Source: Sphingomonas yantingensis
Lineage (GTDB): Bacteria > Pseudomonadota > Alphaproteobacteria > Sphingomonadales > Sphingomonadaceae
Assembly: GCF_014199325.1 (NCBI RefSeq)
Contig: NZ_JACIJJ010000003.1
Location: 248,001-312,000, forward strand
Direction of reading: 5' to 3'
DNA length: 64,000 bases
Shown here: piece by piece, positions 1 through 10,200 of the stretch
How positions within the stretch are numbered: position 1 is the first letter of the stretch
Layout: every line of letters begins with the position of its first letter
The notes under the pieces: model-generated
The model's input: the letters and a program-made list of their open reading frames with translations, nothing else
Told to the model about the DNA's origin: nothing
The model's database searches: none
Translations under genes and position numbers: made by a program

Positions 1-108
1 GCCCCTATTCGCCGCATTCGCCCGTCGTCCCCCTTTATTGGCCCCGACGACGGAAACCTTCAGTCGCTGAACGGTTCCCTCGTTTCTGAGGCTCGGAACG
101 GAGACGGC

Positions 109-714
109 ATGACCGACTGGATCACCAACCTGATCGAAAGCACCGGCTATCTCGGAATCATGCTCTTGATGTTCCTCGAAAACCTGTTCCCGCCGCTGCC
201 CTCGGAAGTCATCATGCCGATGGCGGGCTTCACCGCCAGCCGCGGCGAACTGAGCATCGTCGGCGTGGTCGTCGCGGGGACGGCGGGGACCGTATTGGGC
301 GCGCTGTTCTGGTATTCCGTCGCCCGATGGCTGGGCGAGGAGCGGCTGAAGCATCTGGCGAACCGCTACGGCCGCTGGATCACGCTGCATCCGCGCGAGA
401 TCGACCGCATCGACGACTGGTTCGACCGCCACAGCCGCTGGGCGGTGCCGGTCGGCCACCTCGTCCCGGGCATCCGCACGTTGATCTCGATCCCCGCGGG
501 GCTGTTCGGCATGAAGCCCCTGCCCTTCGTGCTGCTCACCACGCTCGGTGCGGGCGCATGGACCGCAGCGCTCGGGACCGCGGGCTACGTCCTCGGCGCG
601 AAGTTCGACAGCGTCGAGCGCTGGATGGGGCCGGTCAGCACCGCGATCATGGCCGGGATCGCACTATACTATGTATATCGCGTCGCCACGTTCAGACGCG
701 GCGAAACAGCTTAG
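109..714 (+). CDS. DedA family membrane protein
   Basis: This 201-residue inner-membrane protein belongs to the DedA/SNARE-associated family, whose members affect membrane homeostasis and lipid or undecaprenyl-phosphate flipping. An early ENLFPPLPSE stretch (about residues 24-33) is the family's usual re-entrant motif. A second signature around residues 105-125 (GHLVPGIRTLISIPAG) is also typical. Hydrophobic segments lie near residues 8-25, 45-65, 130-160 and 170-190. A GGAG-like site precedes the ATG. The 3' end overlaps the convergent aspartate kinase gene by four bases. The substrate cannot be told from sequence. Confidence 0.9.
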   Translation: MTDWITNLIESTGYLGIMLLMFLENLFPPLPSEVIMPMAGFTASRGELSIVGVVVAGTAGTVLGALFWYSVARWLGEERLKHLANRYGRWITLHPREIDRIDDWFDRHSRWAVPVGHLVPGIRTLISIPAGLFGMKPLPFVLLTTLGAGAWTAALGTAGYVLGAKFDSVERWMGPVSTAIMAGIALYYVYRVATFRRGETA

Positions 715-1970
715 GCCGCCTCGGGCTCTTCCGCCGCGTCCAGCCCGTACGCGGTGTGGAGGACGCGCACCGCGAGCTCGGTATAGTCCTCCTCGATCAA
801 CACGCTCACCTTGATCTCGCTGGTCGTGATCGCGAGGATGTTGATGCCGCGCGCGCCAAGCGTCGCGAACATCGTCGCCGCGACGCCCGCATGGCTGCGC
901 ATACCGACGCCGACGACAGTGATCTTGGCGATCCGCGTATCGTGGATGAGCTTGGTATAGCCGATCTCGCCCCGCGCCTTTTCAAGCAGGTCGATCGCAC
1001 GCGCAAGATCCGCCTTGGGCACTGTGAACGTCACGTCGGTCGAACCCGTCGCATGGGCGATGTTCTGGACGATCATGTCGACGTTGATGCCGCCGGCCGC
1101 CAGCGGGCCGAAGATCGCCGCGACCGCGCCGGGGCGGTCGGGCACCTCGACGAGCGTCACCTTCGCCTCGTTCTTGTCGTGCGCGATGCCGGTGATGAGC
1201 TGGCGTTCCATATCGTCGATCTCCTCCTCGCCCACGATCAGCGTGCCGGGGCGCACCACACCGTCCTCTCCCACGAAGGACGAGAGGACCTGCACGCGCA
1301 CCCCTTCCTTCATGGCCAGCCCGACCGAGCGCGTCTGGAGCACCTTGGCCCCGACGCTCGCGAGCTCGAGCATTTCCTCGTACGTGACCTTCTGCAGCTT
1401 GCGCGCGCGCGGCACGATGCGCGGGTCGGTCGTATAGACGCCGTCCACGTCGGTATAGATGTCGCAGCGATCGGCCTTCATCGCCGCCGCCATCGCGACC
1501 GCGGAGGTGTCGGAGCCACCGCGCCCCAGCGTCGTCACGCGATTGCCCTCGGTCGCGCCCTGGAAACCGGGGATCACCGCGATCTCGCCCGCCGCCAGGC
1601 TGCGGTCGAGCTCGGTCGTATCGATATCCTCGATCCGGGCGGAGGCGTGGACGTCGCTGGTCCTGATCGGCAACTGCCAGCCGAGCCAGCTTCGCGCCGG
1701 CACGCCCGCCGCCTGCAGCGCGATCGCGAGCAGGCCGCTCGTCACCTGCTCGCCCGACGAGACCACCACGTCATATTCGCGCGGATCGTAAAGCGACGAG
1801 GCCTCGCGGCAGAAGCCAACGAGCCGGTCGGTATCGCCGGCCATGGCGGAAACGACGACGGCGATCTGGTTGCCCGCTTCCCACTCGCGCTTCACCAGCT
1901 TCGCGACGGTCCGGATGCGCTCGATGCCTGCCATCGAGGTACCGCCGAACTTCATCACGATGCGCGCCAT
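711..1970 (-). CDS. lysC: Aspartate kinase
   Basis: Phosphorylates L-aspartate, the first step towards lysine, threonine, methionine and diaminopimelate. The N-terminus carries the amino-acid-kinase signature KFGGTSM (residues 7-13), with GGSDTSA near residues 150-157 and the kinase domain running to about residue 245. Two ACT domains follow, expected to give allosteric feedback control. At 419 residues it matches the monofunctional aspartokinase family. It stands alone, divergent from ubiG, and converges with the DedA gene with a four-base overlap. Confidence 0.96.
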   Translation of the reverse strand: MARIVMKFGGTSMAGIERIRTVAKLVKREWEAGNQIAVVVSAMAGDTDRLVGFCREASSLYDPREYDVVVSSGEQVTSGLLAIALQAAGVPARSWLGWQLPIRTSDVHASARIEDIDTTELDRSLAAGEIAVIPGFQGATEGNRVTTLGRGGSDTSAVAMAAAMKADRCDIYTDVDGVYTTDPRIVPRARKLQKVTYEEMLELASVGAKVLQTRSVGLAMKEGVRVQVLSSFVGEDGVVRPGTLIVGEEEIDDMERQLITGIAHDKNEAKVTLVEVPDRPGAVAAIFGPLAAGGINVDMIVQNIAHATGSTDVTFTVPKADLARAIDLLEKARGEIGYTKLIHDTRIAKITVVGVGMRSHAGVAATMFATLGARGINILAITTSEIKVSVLIEEDYTELAVRVLHTAYGLDAAEEPEAA

Positions 1971-2022
1971 GGTGCCCTAATCCCCCCTTGGGTCCGCTGG
2001 GGGCGGCTGATAGGGGGAGCGC

Positions 2023-2748
2023 ATGGCAAAGGCAACGACGATCGACCCCGGCGAGGCAGCGCATTTCGGCAGGATGGCCGCGGAATGGTGGGACCCGCGC
2101 GGCAGCTCGGCAATGCTCCACCGGCTGAACCCCGTGCGCCTGCGCTATCTCCGTGAAGCGATCGACCGCCATTGGGACGGCGATTCGGCCAGCTTCAAGC
2201 CTCTTGAGGGCAAGACCGCGCTCGACGTCGGCTGCGGCGCGGGACTGCTGACCGAGCCGCTGGCGCGGATGGGCGCCGCGGTGACGGGCATCGACGCCGC
2301 GCCCGAGAACGCCGCCGTCGCCGCGGCCCATGCCGAGGAAGCCGGGCTCGCCATTCGGTATCTCGCCGGCGAATTGGAGGGGCTTGAGGGTGGACGCTAC
2401 GATCTCGTCACCGCGATGGAGGTAGTCGAGCACGTGACTGACCCCGCCAGCTTCGTCGCGGGCCTCGCCGCCGCGCTGGCGCCGGGCGGCCTGCTCCTTA
2501 TGTCGACGCCCAACCGCACGCCCTTGTCGAAGCTGGCGCTGGTCGGGGTCGCCGAAATGACCGGCATGATCCCGCGCGGCACGCACGACTGGGACAAGTT
2601 CCTCACGCCCGATGAACTGACCGCGCATCTTCAGGCGGCGGGCCTCACCGTCACCGACGTGACCGGCCTCGCCTTCTCCCCCGCGCGCGGGTTCACGCTC
2701 GGCGAAGATCGCAAGCTCAACTATCTCCTGAGCGCGCGCGCCGACTGA
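2023..2748 (+). CDS. ubiG: Bifunctional ubiquinone O-methyltransferase UbiG
   Basis: SAM-dependent O-methyltransferase for the two O-methylation steps of ubiquinone biosynthesis. The 241-residue protein has the typical N-terminal pattern (residues 10-35, including AAEWWDPRGSSAMLHRLNP), SAM motif I LDVGCGAGLL near residue 67 and the post-motif region AMEVVEHV near residue 135. A strong AGGGGGA ribosome site lies just upstream of the ATG. It is divergent from lysC, with 52 bp between the start codons. Confidence 0.96.
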   Translation: MAKATTIDPGEAAHFGRMAAEWWDPRGSSAMLHRLNPVRLRYLREAIDRHWDGDSASFKPLEGKTALDVGCGAGLLTEPLARMGAAVTGIDAAPENAAVAAAHAEEAGLAIRYLAGELEGLEGGRYDLVTAMEVVEHVTDPASFVAGLAAALAPGGLLLMSTPNRTPLSKLALVGVAEMTGMIPRGTHDWDKFLTPDELTAHLQAAGLTVTDVTGLAFSPARGFTLGEDRKLNYLLSARAD

Positions 2749-2751
2749 CGG

Positions 2752-3123
2752 TCAGAAGAGCCGGCCGCCGTTCGGCACCGGCTTGGACGGCGCGGCCAGC
2801 ACGACGCGCCCCTCGGCATCAGGAAACCCGAGCGTCAGCACCTCCGACATCATCGGGCCGATCTGGCGCGGCGGAAAGTTGACAACCGCGGCCACCTGTC
2901 GCCCGACAAGATCCTCGATCGCGTAATGCTCGGTGATCTGTGCCGACGACCGCTTGGTGCCGATCGTCGGGCCGAAGTCGATCGTCAGCTTGAACGCCGG
3001 CTTTCGCGCCTCGGGAAAGGGTTCGGCGGCGACGATCGTCCCGACGCGGATATCGACCGCCAGGAAATCGTCGAAGCCGATCGTCGGCGCGGGCGGGGCG
3101 GCGGGGTCGTGGTTCAGGTGCAT
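2752..3123 (-). CDS. CsaA-like tRNA-binding domain protein
   Basis: The 123-residue protein is a single EMAP/tRNA-binding OB-fold domain of the CsaA type. DIRVGTIVAAEPFPEARKPA (about residues 24-43) and the closing PNGGRLF match the family. Members bind RNA or act as secretion-related chaperones, but the physiological role is poorly defined. It ends four bases from the convergent ubiG stop. Confidence 0.88.
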   Translation of the reverse strand: MHLNHDPAAPPAPTIGFDDFLAVDIRVGTIVAAEPFPEARKPAFKLTIDFGPTIGTKRSSAQITEHYAIEDLVGRQVAAVVNFPPRQIGPMMSEVLTLGFPDAEGRVVLAAPSKPVPNGGRLF

Positions 3124-3162
3124 GGCAGCCCCCCTACCCCACGCCCCCGCCGGCCGTCACCC

Positions 3163-4326
3163 TCAACGCGCCGCGGTGTCCGTCCCGTCGGGCACGCGGT
3201 ACATCGTCATCTGCATCGCCGAACAGGCATAGGTCGCGCCATTGGTCAGCTGCGCCGCCTTCATCGCCGGGACGAGTGCCGGCTGGAGCGCCGCCAGCGT
3301 CGCGCGCGCATCGCCCTCGTTTCGCGACCACGCCATCGCCGGGCCACGCTCGCCGCCGGGCATCGCCGTCGTCGTATAGGGCGCGAACTCGCCGAGATAG
3401 GCGACCTCCCCCGCCGCGACCGAGAAACGCGGCGCGCCGAGGCAGAAGCTGTTGGTGATCGCAACCGCCCCCGGCGCCGCCCCCGCGACGACATAATCGC
3501 CCGGCGTCACACGGATCAGGTGATATTCGAGCGGCAGCTTCTTGTCCGCGCTCTTCACGGTAAGGCCGTAGCTGGTCTTGTCGCCGGTCTTCTTCCAGTC
3601 GCGCGGGCGATAGGCAAGGTCGCTTCCCGCCGCGTCGTAACGCGCGATCGCGACCGAGGCGGACTTGCCCGCGCTTTCGTCGTCGGGCCGGCGAAACCCG
3701 ATCAGGATCGCCGCCGCGCCGGGCTCCAGCGTGACGGGGACCTTCGGATCGACTTTCTTGCCCGTTACCAGCCCGCCGGGCGCGGCGATCGCCACCGGTT
3801 TGCGCAGGTCATAGGGCGCCGGTTCGGCGAACCCGTTGTGCCAGACCGTAGTCTTGCCCTGCACCTCGGTCGCACCGACGATGCCGTTGAAATAGGCGCT
3901 GCGGTCGGCGTCGCTCATCGTGCCGACCCGAGCCGCCTCGGCATCGCTTACCTCGACCAGCCGCCAGCCGCGCGCCATCAGGCACTCGCGCCGGTTCTCC
4001 CGCCGCTGCTGCCCCTGCGCTATCGCGCCGCCGATCAGCCCGCCGATCCCGCCCGCAAGGCCCGCAGCGACGGGCGAGATCATCGCCGGGTTGTAGAACA
4101 TCGGCACGCTGCCCGTGGGGGTGCGCGATCCGCGCGCGATCAGCCGGCACGCCTGCCACGCCGCATCGTAATCGGCGCGCGTCGCCCCCGGCCGATTGTA
4201 GAAGCGGCTGTCCTTCAGGTCGCGCGCGGCATCGGCGGCGATTTCCTCGGGCGTGTCCTCCGGCGGCTTGGGCGCAGGCGTGGATTGGCCCGCGACAAGC
4301 GCGAGCGCGGCAAGCGAAGCGAACAA
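3163..4326 (-). CDS. Hypothetical secreted protein, TTG start
   Basis: A 387-residue protein of unknown function. The N-terminus is a short hydrophobic export signal (FASLAALALVAG) followed by a Pro-rich linker. A Gly-rich hydrophobic segment lies near residues 85-105 (VAAGLAGGIGGLIGGAIA). The start codon is TTG, supported by a strong AGGGGGAA ribosome site six bases upstream. No enzyme motif was recognised. It sits between the CsaA-like gene and the beta-hydroxylase gene, all on the same strand. Confidence 0.75.
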   Translation of the reverse strand: MFASLAALALVAGQSTPAPKPPEDTPEEIAADAARDLKDSRFYNRPGATRADYDAAWQACRLIARGSRTPTGSVPMFYNPAMISPVAAGLAGGIGGLIGGAIAQGQQRRENRRECLMARGWRLVEVSDAEAARVGTMSDADRSAYFNGIVGATEVQGKTTVWHNGFAEPAPYDLRKPVAIAAPGGLVTGKKVDPKVPVTLEPGAAAILIGFRRPDDESAGKSASVAIARYDAAGSDLAYRPRDWKKTGDKTSYGLTVKSADKKLPLEYHLIRVTPGDYVVAGAAPGAVAITNSFCLGAPRFSVAAGEVAYLGEFAPYTTTAMPGGERGPAMAWSRNEGDARATLAALQPALVPAMKAAQLTNGATYACSAMQMTMYRVPDGTDTAAR

Positions 4327-4400
4327 CGGCGACTTCCCCCTTTGCCGCCCGTTGCGGCAAAGACAGGGCTAAATCGCCGAAATGCCGCTTGCAAGCCGCC

Positions 4401-5702
4401 TCAATCGGCGACCGCTGCCACCGCAGCGGGGTCGAACCCGCTGGCATCGGCAACGTCAAAATAGCGCGTCAGCAGCGTCCGCTCGATCTCCGTCAGGTGC
4501 GGGTTCCAGACGTCGAGGATCAGAATCACGCGCGGCTGATCGCTGTCGTTCCACGCCTCATGCTCGATCGTGTCGTCAAAGGCGAAGGCCTCCCCCTCCC
4601 GCCATTCGCGCGTCTCGCCGCCGACCCGGAAGCCGCAGCCGGGGGGCACGATCAGCGGCAGGTGGATGATCGCCCGCGCATTGCTGACCCCGGTATGCGC
4701 GGGCAGGCGCGTATGCGGGCGCAGGATCGAGAAGAACACGTTGGGCGTCCGCCGCCCCATCTGGGCCAGCGGCACGATCGCCTCGAGCGCGGCGACGGTC
4801 GCGGGACAGCGGCGGCAATGCGCATCGTCGCGCACGCCGAACCGCCACAGGTGAAACGCGCTCCAGTCCATCGACCGGTCGAGCGGCGACCATTTGCTCT
4901 GCGGCGCCCCGCGCTCCATCGAGACATAGGGCTCGACCCCCTCCACCCCGTCCCGCAAAAGCGCCGCCGCCTCCTCGCGGATCGCGGGCGCCTGTGCCTC
5001 CAGCGCGGGCATCCAGGGGAAGTGCTGGCGGTCGAAGAACTCGTCGGCGGGCAGGAACGGGAAGTGCAGCCCATGGCACTCGTTCTGATAGATCTGACGG
5101 CGGCCGAACATGCGATCGATACAGGCATCGAACCGGCGACGGTCCCGCCGGTCTAGCGGATCGCGAAGGCTGGCGATCCCGCTCTCGATCGAACTGGCGA
5201 GCCGCCCGCCCTCGCTCGCGACATATTCACGCGCATGGTCCAGCACGCGCTGAAACGCAGGCGCCGGGTCGGTGATGCCGCGCGACACCTCCAGCACCTG
5301 CGACCAGCGCAACATGGCGAGCGGCGCCTCGCCCCGCCGCTCGTGCAGCTCCGCGAGCCGGATGCTGGCGCCCAGATGGTGCGGGTTGAGGTCGAGCGCC
5401 CGGCGCAGCGCATCGCGCTCCCCATCGTCGCGGCCGAGGCGGCGTCGGGCGGTAGCGACGTTCATCCACAATTCGGGCGCGTTCGCATCGCTGCGCGCCG
5501 CGCGCTCGAACAGCGACTCGGCCTCGCCCGCCCGGTCGCTCTCGAGCGCGATCATGCCGAGCGCGTTGAGCGCCAGCGGCTCCTCGGGCGAGCGTGCGAG
5601 CACCGCCTCGAACTCGCGCACGGCGCCGGCCACGTCGCCGCGGCTCAGCGTCCCGCGAGCCTGTTGAAGTTGTTGCGCAATCGCCGCCGCTGCCCCGTCC
5701 AT
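4401..5702 (-). CDS. TPR-containing aspartyl/asparaginyl beta-hydroxylase
   Basis: A predicted 2-oxoglutarate/Fe(II)-type hydroxylase of the Asp/Asn beta-hydroxylase fold. Residues about 10-130 are TPR-like helical repeats. The C-terminal catalytic half holds LPAHTGVSNARAIIHLPLIVP (about 315-335) and the metal-binding region with DDTIEHEAWNDS (about 383-394). The His pair in HTG...HE is consistent with metal binding. Length is 433 residues. The protein substrate is unknown. Confidence 0.85.
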   Translation of the reverse strand: MDGAAAAIAQQLQQARGTLSRGDVAGAVREFEAVLARSPEEPLALNALGMIALESDRAGEAESLFERAARSDANAPELWMNVATARRRLGRDDGERDALRRALDLNPHHLGASIRLAELHERRGEAPLAMLRWSQVLEVSRGITDPAPAFQRVLDHAREYVASEGGRLASSIESGIASLRDPLDRRDRRRFDACIDRMFGRRQIYQNECHGLHFPFLPADEFFDRQHFPWMPALEAQAPAIREEAAALLRDGVEGVEPYVSMERGAPQSKWSPLDRSMDWSAFHLWRFGVRDDAHCRRCPATVAALEAIVPLAQMGRRTPNVFFSILRPHTRLPAHTGVSNARAIIHLPLIVPPGCGFRVGGETREWREGEAFAFDDTIEHEAWNDSDQPRVILILDVWNPHLTEIERTLLTRYFDVADASGFDPAAVAAVAD

Positions 5703-5781
5703 CTAACTGAGGTTAGCGACGGCAGGCCGGCCGACAACCACCCCAAAGTATTGGTGGACAAGGCGTCGAGCAGCGCTTCCG

Positions 5782-6033
5782 TCAAGGACCGCCGGCGGGG
5801 CGTCCCATCTGGTTGTCCTGAATATATTGCAGGTTCGTGCGCGCCGCCTCGGCAATCCGCGCCCATTCGGTACGGGTGAAGCATTGCCGCTTCTTCTTGA
5901 CCAGCGAGCCGGTCTCCAGCGTCTTGCGGCAGATCTTCTTCTCCGGGTCGGGCTGCGCCGCCGGGGTCTGCGCGATCGCGGCCGTCCCCATCCCCAACGC
6001 GGCGAGCGCCGCCATCGTCTTCAAACCACGCAT
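5782..6033 (-). CDS. Small secreted hypothetical protein
   Basis: An 83-residue protein with a signal peptide (MRGLKTMAALAALGMGTAAIAQ) and a short mature part holding two Cys residues (KICRK and RQCF). The start chosen has a GGGAGGCAGGG ribosome site directly upstream; a longer frame begins further upstream but lacks such a site. Function is unknown. The mature region resembles small periplasmic hypothetical proteins seen in sphingomonads, but this was not tested. Confidence 0.7.
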   Translation of the reverse strand: MRGLKTMAALAALGMGTAAIAQTPAAQPDPEKKICRKTLETGSLVKKKRQCFTRTEWARIAEAARTNLQYIQDNQMGRPAGGP

Positions 6034-6142
6034 TATCCCTGCCTCCCAAGCACTAGGCCCGCGCGGGAAGCTAACCGAACCTGTCGGCGATACAAGGGCC
6101 GACGGCTTGCGTCGGCGGCGGCGACGGCGCAGCAGATGCCGC

Positions 6143-7168
6143 ATGCAAGTTCCCGACACGCTCGCCGATCTGATCGGCAACCCCGCCTGGCTCGCGCATC
6201 GCTATGATCCGGGTCACGACGCCTTCCATTTCCGCTGGGTCGACCGCAGTCGTCACGCGGCGACGACGTTCCTGACCGAGGAGGCGCTGGCCGATGCGCC
6301 CGGGCCCGTCCCCGTTGCGCGCGCGGACACGGCGCCGCCAGCCACCGCGCCGCTCCATTTCATCTTCCATTCCGCTTATTGCTGTTCGACGATGCTCGCG
6401 CGGGCGTTCGACGCCCCGGGCACTTCGATGGCGCTCAAGGAACCGCTGCTGCTCAACGACATGGTGGGCTGGCGGCGGCGCGGCGGCGAACCGGCGCGGG
6501 TGGCCGAGGTGCTCGATCGGACGCTGGCGCTGCTCGCGCGTCCGTTCGCGCCGGGCGAGGCCGTCGTCGTCAAGCCGTCGAACGTGGTCAACGCGCTTGC
6601 GCCCGTCATCCTCGCATTGCGGCCGGAGGCGAAGGCCTTGCTGCTCCACGCGCCGCTCCCCGCCTATCTTCGCTCGATCGCGAAGAAGGACATGTGGGGC
6701 CGGCTCTGGGTTCGCGAATTGCTGATCGGCTTGTTGAAGGACGGGCTCGTCGACCTCGGCTTCGATACCGAAGGCTATCTCGGGCTCACCGATCTTCAGG
6801 TCGCGGCAGTGGGCTGGCTGGCGCAGCACGCGTTGTTCGCGCGCACCGTCGCGCGATACGGCCCCGCGCGCGTCGCGACGCTGGACAGCGAGACGCTGGT
6901 GGCCCGCCCGCGAGAGGCGATGGGCGCGCTGGTGCGCCTCTACGGCCTGTCGATCGACGCGGTCGGCATCGACGCGATCGTCGCTGGCCCTGCGTTCACC
7001 CGCCACTCGAAGCTGTCGGCCGAGTTCGGCGCGGTCGAGCGCGCCGCCGAGCATCGCAACGCCGCCGACCTGCACGGCGACGAGATTGCCAAGGTCGTCG
7101 TCTGGGCAGAGGCGACGGCGAAGGCCGCGGGCATCCCCCTCATGCTCGGCGCCAGCCTGATCGATTGA
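6143..7168 (+). CDS. Sulfotransferase-like hypothetical protein
   Basis: A 341-residue protein. Near residues 73-90 the stretch FHSAYCCSTMLARAF resembles the phosphosulfate-binding loop of sulfotransferases, followed by KEPLLLNDMV, which fits the same fold. The remaining sequence is not diagnostic. The start is the ATG giving MQVPDTLAD; the ribosome site is weak, so the start is less certain. It ends just before a bidirectional terminator shared with the TonB receptor gene. Confidence 0.65.
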   Translation: MQVPDTLADLIGNPAWLAHRYDPGHDAFHFRWVDRSRHAATTFLTEEALADAPGPVPVARADTAPPATAPLHFIFHSAYCCSTMLARAFDAPGTSMALKEPLLLNDMVGWRRRGGEPARVAEVLDRTLALLARPFAPGEAVVVKPSNVVNALAPVILALRPEAKALLLHAPLPAYLRSIAKKDMWGRLWVRELLIGLLKDGLVDLGFDTEGYLGLTDLQVAAVGWLAQHALFARTVARYGPARVATLDSETLVARPREAMGALVRLYGLSIDAVGIDAIVAGPAFTRHSKLSAEFGAVERAAEHRNAADLHGDEIAKVVVWAEATAKAAGIPLMLGASLID

Positions 7169-7170
7169 CG

Positions 7171-7209
7171 AAAAAAGGGGGCCGGACCGAAGTCCGACCC
7201 CCCATTTTC
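7171..7209. terminator. Bidirectional rho-independent terminator
   Basis: An 11-bp G+C-rich stem (7177-7187 with 7192-7202, one mismatch) with a four-base loop. It is flanked by AAAAAA on the left (a T run for the leftward transcript) and ATTTTCT on the right. It lies between convergent genes ending at 7168 and 7226 and can serve both. Confidence 0.88.
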
Positions 7210-7225
7210 TGGCCTAATCCGAAGA

Positions 7226-10200
7226 TTAGAACTTCAGGCGAGCGCTCGCCGAGAAGCGACGGCCCAGCGCGTCGTAGGTCGACGGATAGACGTTGCCGCT
7301 GTTGTACGTCGTGGCGCCAACCGTGTTGCCGACCACGGTGGGCTGGTTGTCGAACAGGTTGATCGCCGCGATCGAGAACGCGAGGTTGTCGGTCGCATTG
7401 AAGCGCATCGTCAGGTCGAAATAATGCTCCTCCGGAATACGGCGGAACTCGGGGTTGACGATGCAGCCGTCCGGATCCGCACCCTGCGGGTCCGCGCAGC
7501 CTGCGCCAACCGCAGCCGCGAGGTCGTCGGCGAACGCCGCCGGCTCGTACTGGACCGAGTCGATGAAGCGCCACAGCAGCGAGACGTCGACGTCGCCCAC
7601 GGTGAGCGTGGTGCGCTGCGAGAACTGGAACTCGGGCTGGATCGAGCCCGTGAACGAGCAGTTCACGCTGTAGAAGCCGACGCACTCGCGATCGAGGCCG
7701 GTCGGGGTCGCCTGGTACTTGGACGAGTGCGTCCAGTTGCCGACGAAGCCGAGCGACAGGCGGCCGAAGCTGCCCAGACCCGTGGTGTAGTTCATCGTCA
7801 CGTCGACGCCGTCGGTCTCGAGCTTGCCGAGGTTGCTGAGCGGCGCGAACAGGCCCGGCGCGAGGTCCGGCGCGCCGTCGAGCGCACCGGTGACCGAGTT
7901 ACGACGGATCACGGTGCAGGCCGTGCTCGTCGCGCTGGCCGCCGACAGGTTGTTGAAGCACGCACCGATCAGATCGCCCGGCAGCGGCGCGCCGACAACA
8001 TCCTTGACCTTGATGTTGTAATAGTCGGCCGACAGCGTGAAGCCCGGGATGAACGAAGGCGTCAGCACCGCGCCCGCCGTCCACGTGCTGGCGGTTTCCG
8101 GCTGAAGGTTCAGGTTACCACCGCTGGTGATGTTGGCCTGGCCCGCAGTCGGGTTGTTGATCGAACCGATCGTGCCCGCCGGCGCACCCTGCGCAAGGCA
8201 GACCGCGCGCAGGTTGGCGTTGGCGACCGGCGCCGCACCGGCGCAGGGATCGATCGACAGGTTGGTGAGCACCGTGTTCAGCGGCGAGAAGAGCTCGCTG
8301 ATGTTCGGCGCGCGAACCGCGCGGTTGTAATTGCCGCGGATGCGGACGCCGTCGGTGGGCTCCCAGGTGCCGCCGGCCTTCCAGGTCGTGGTCTCGAACG
8401 TCGGGTTGCCCGGCGAGTTGACCTTGTAGCTGGAATAGCGTGCGCCGCCTTCGATCGTCAGGCTCTTGAAGAAGGGCTTGTCGCTGACGAGCGGCACGAT
8501 GAGCTCGCCGAACGCTTCCCAGACGTTGAAGCCGCCGTTGATGTTCGGGGCCGCACCGCCCGCACCGCCGAGCTCGCCCGGCGTCTGCGCCAGCGTGTCC
8601 GACGCCTGCTGCGCGGTGTACTCGCGGAACTCGCCGCCGATGGCGACTCCGACCGCTTCGGTCGCCCACGGGAGCGAGAAGCCGAGGTCACCGCTGACCG
8701 TGCCGCGAACCTGGCCCAGCGAGGTGCGGTTCGTCGTGCTGCTGGCAGCCGACAGGAAGTTGGTCGCCGCGGTCGTCAGCGAGCCCTCGGGCCCGAAGAA
8801 GTTCGCGGGGACGCAGCCGCCGTTCTGATTCTGGCAAACCGGCGCAGCGGCCGTGCCGTCGACCAGCAGCGACTGGCGGACGCGCGAGGTGAGGATGTAG
8901 CCACCCAGCGTCTGGATGTTCTCGCTCTCGCCGTACGAACCGCCGATATCCCAGTCGAGGTTGTCGGTCAGCGCGCCGCGGAAGCCGAGGCGGTAATCGA
9001 AGAACGTCGTCTGGAAGGTCGAGGTACGCGGACCTGCCTCGGTCGTACGACGCGACAGGTTGAACGTGACCTCGCGGTAGTTCGGGTCGGTGCGGCCCGT
9101 CGCGGTCGCGGCGGCGGCGCACTGCGCCGGCGTGAAGCGCGGCGTGTAGGTCGCCTGGCCCGAGACCGAGGCGCCGGCGGCGTTCACGCCGGTGACGGTC
9201 GGCGCGACGTTGAACGCGCAAAGCTGGTTGCGCAGGTTCGCGGGCAGAAACGGGTTGTTGAGGTTGACGGTGACCGACGAACCGAACGAACCCGACGGCG
9301 CGATGATCGTCTCGACGGTGTTCTTCGAGAAGATGCCGCGCGAATAGACTTCGATCGCGTCCGAGATCTCGTAACGCGCCGAGCCGAAGATGTTGTAGCG
9401 CTCGAACGGCGTCTGGAAGATGTTGTACGGGTTGAAGTTGAACGGCGCGTAAGCGGCGCGTGCGAAGCCGGTCGCCGGATCGATCTGACGGTTGCCGCCA
9501 TTGGCGACGCCGCCGGTGACCGGGGCGAGGATCGGCACGCCGGCCGCCGTCACGCCCGTCTGGACGAACGCCGGGGTCGTGTTGATGACGCCGTTCACGA
9601 CCGGACGCGTGCCCGAGATCGTCGAGGGCACCGAGGTGCCCGAACCGCCGCCGCGGCCGGTGTAGCTGTCGACCTGCGTGATCGAGAAGTCACGATCGCC
9701 CTGATAGACGGGATCGGCTTCCTGATAGCCGATGCTCAGCACGGCGTTACCGCGGCCGTCGGCGAAGTTCGCGCCGATCGTCGCGTCGATGCGGAAGATG
9801 TTGCCGTCGCCGCGCTCGGTGATCTGCTCCGAGGCGTTGACCTCGAGGCCGGCGAAGTCGGTGCGCGTGACGAAGTTCACGACGCCGGTGATGGCGTCCG
9901 CACCATAGGTCGTCACGGCGGCGCCCGTCAGCGAGTCGACGCGCTGGACGATCGCGAGCGGGATGTTGTTGAGGTCGACGCGGCCGACCAGTTCCGACGG
10001 GGCCAGACGCACGCCGTCGAGGAGGACGACGTTACGATTCGAGCCGAGGCCGCGAAGATCGACGTACGACGCACCGCCGTTGCCGTTGTTGACCGCCGAA
10101 CCGATCGACGGAACCGCACCCGGCAGTTCGCGCAGCAGCTGCTCGGCCGTGTTGGTCTGACGAAGATCGATTTCGTCGGCGCCGACGGCGTTCACTGGGC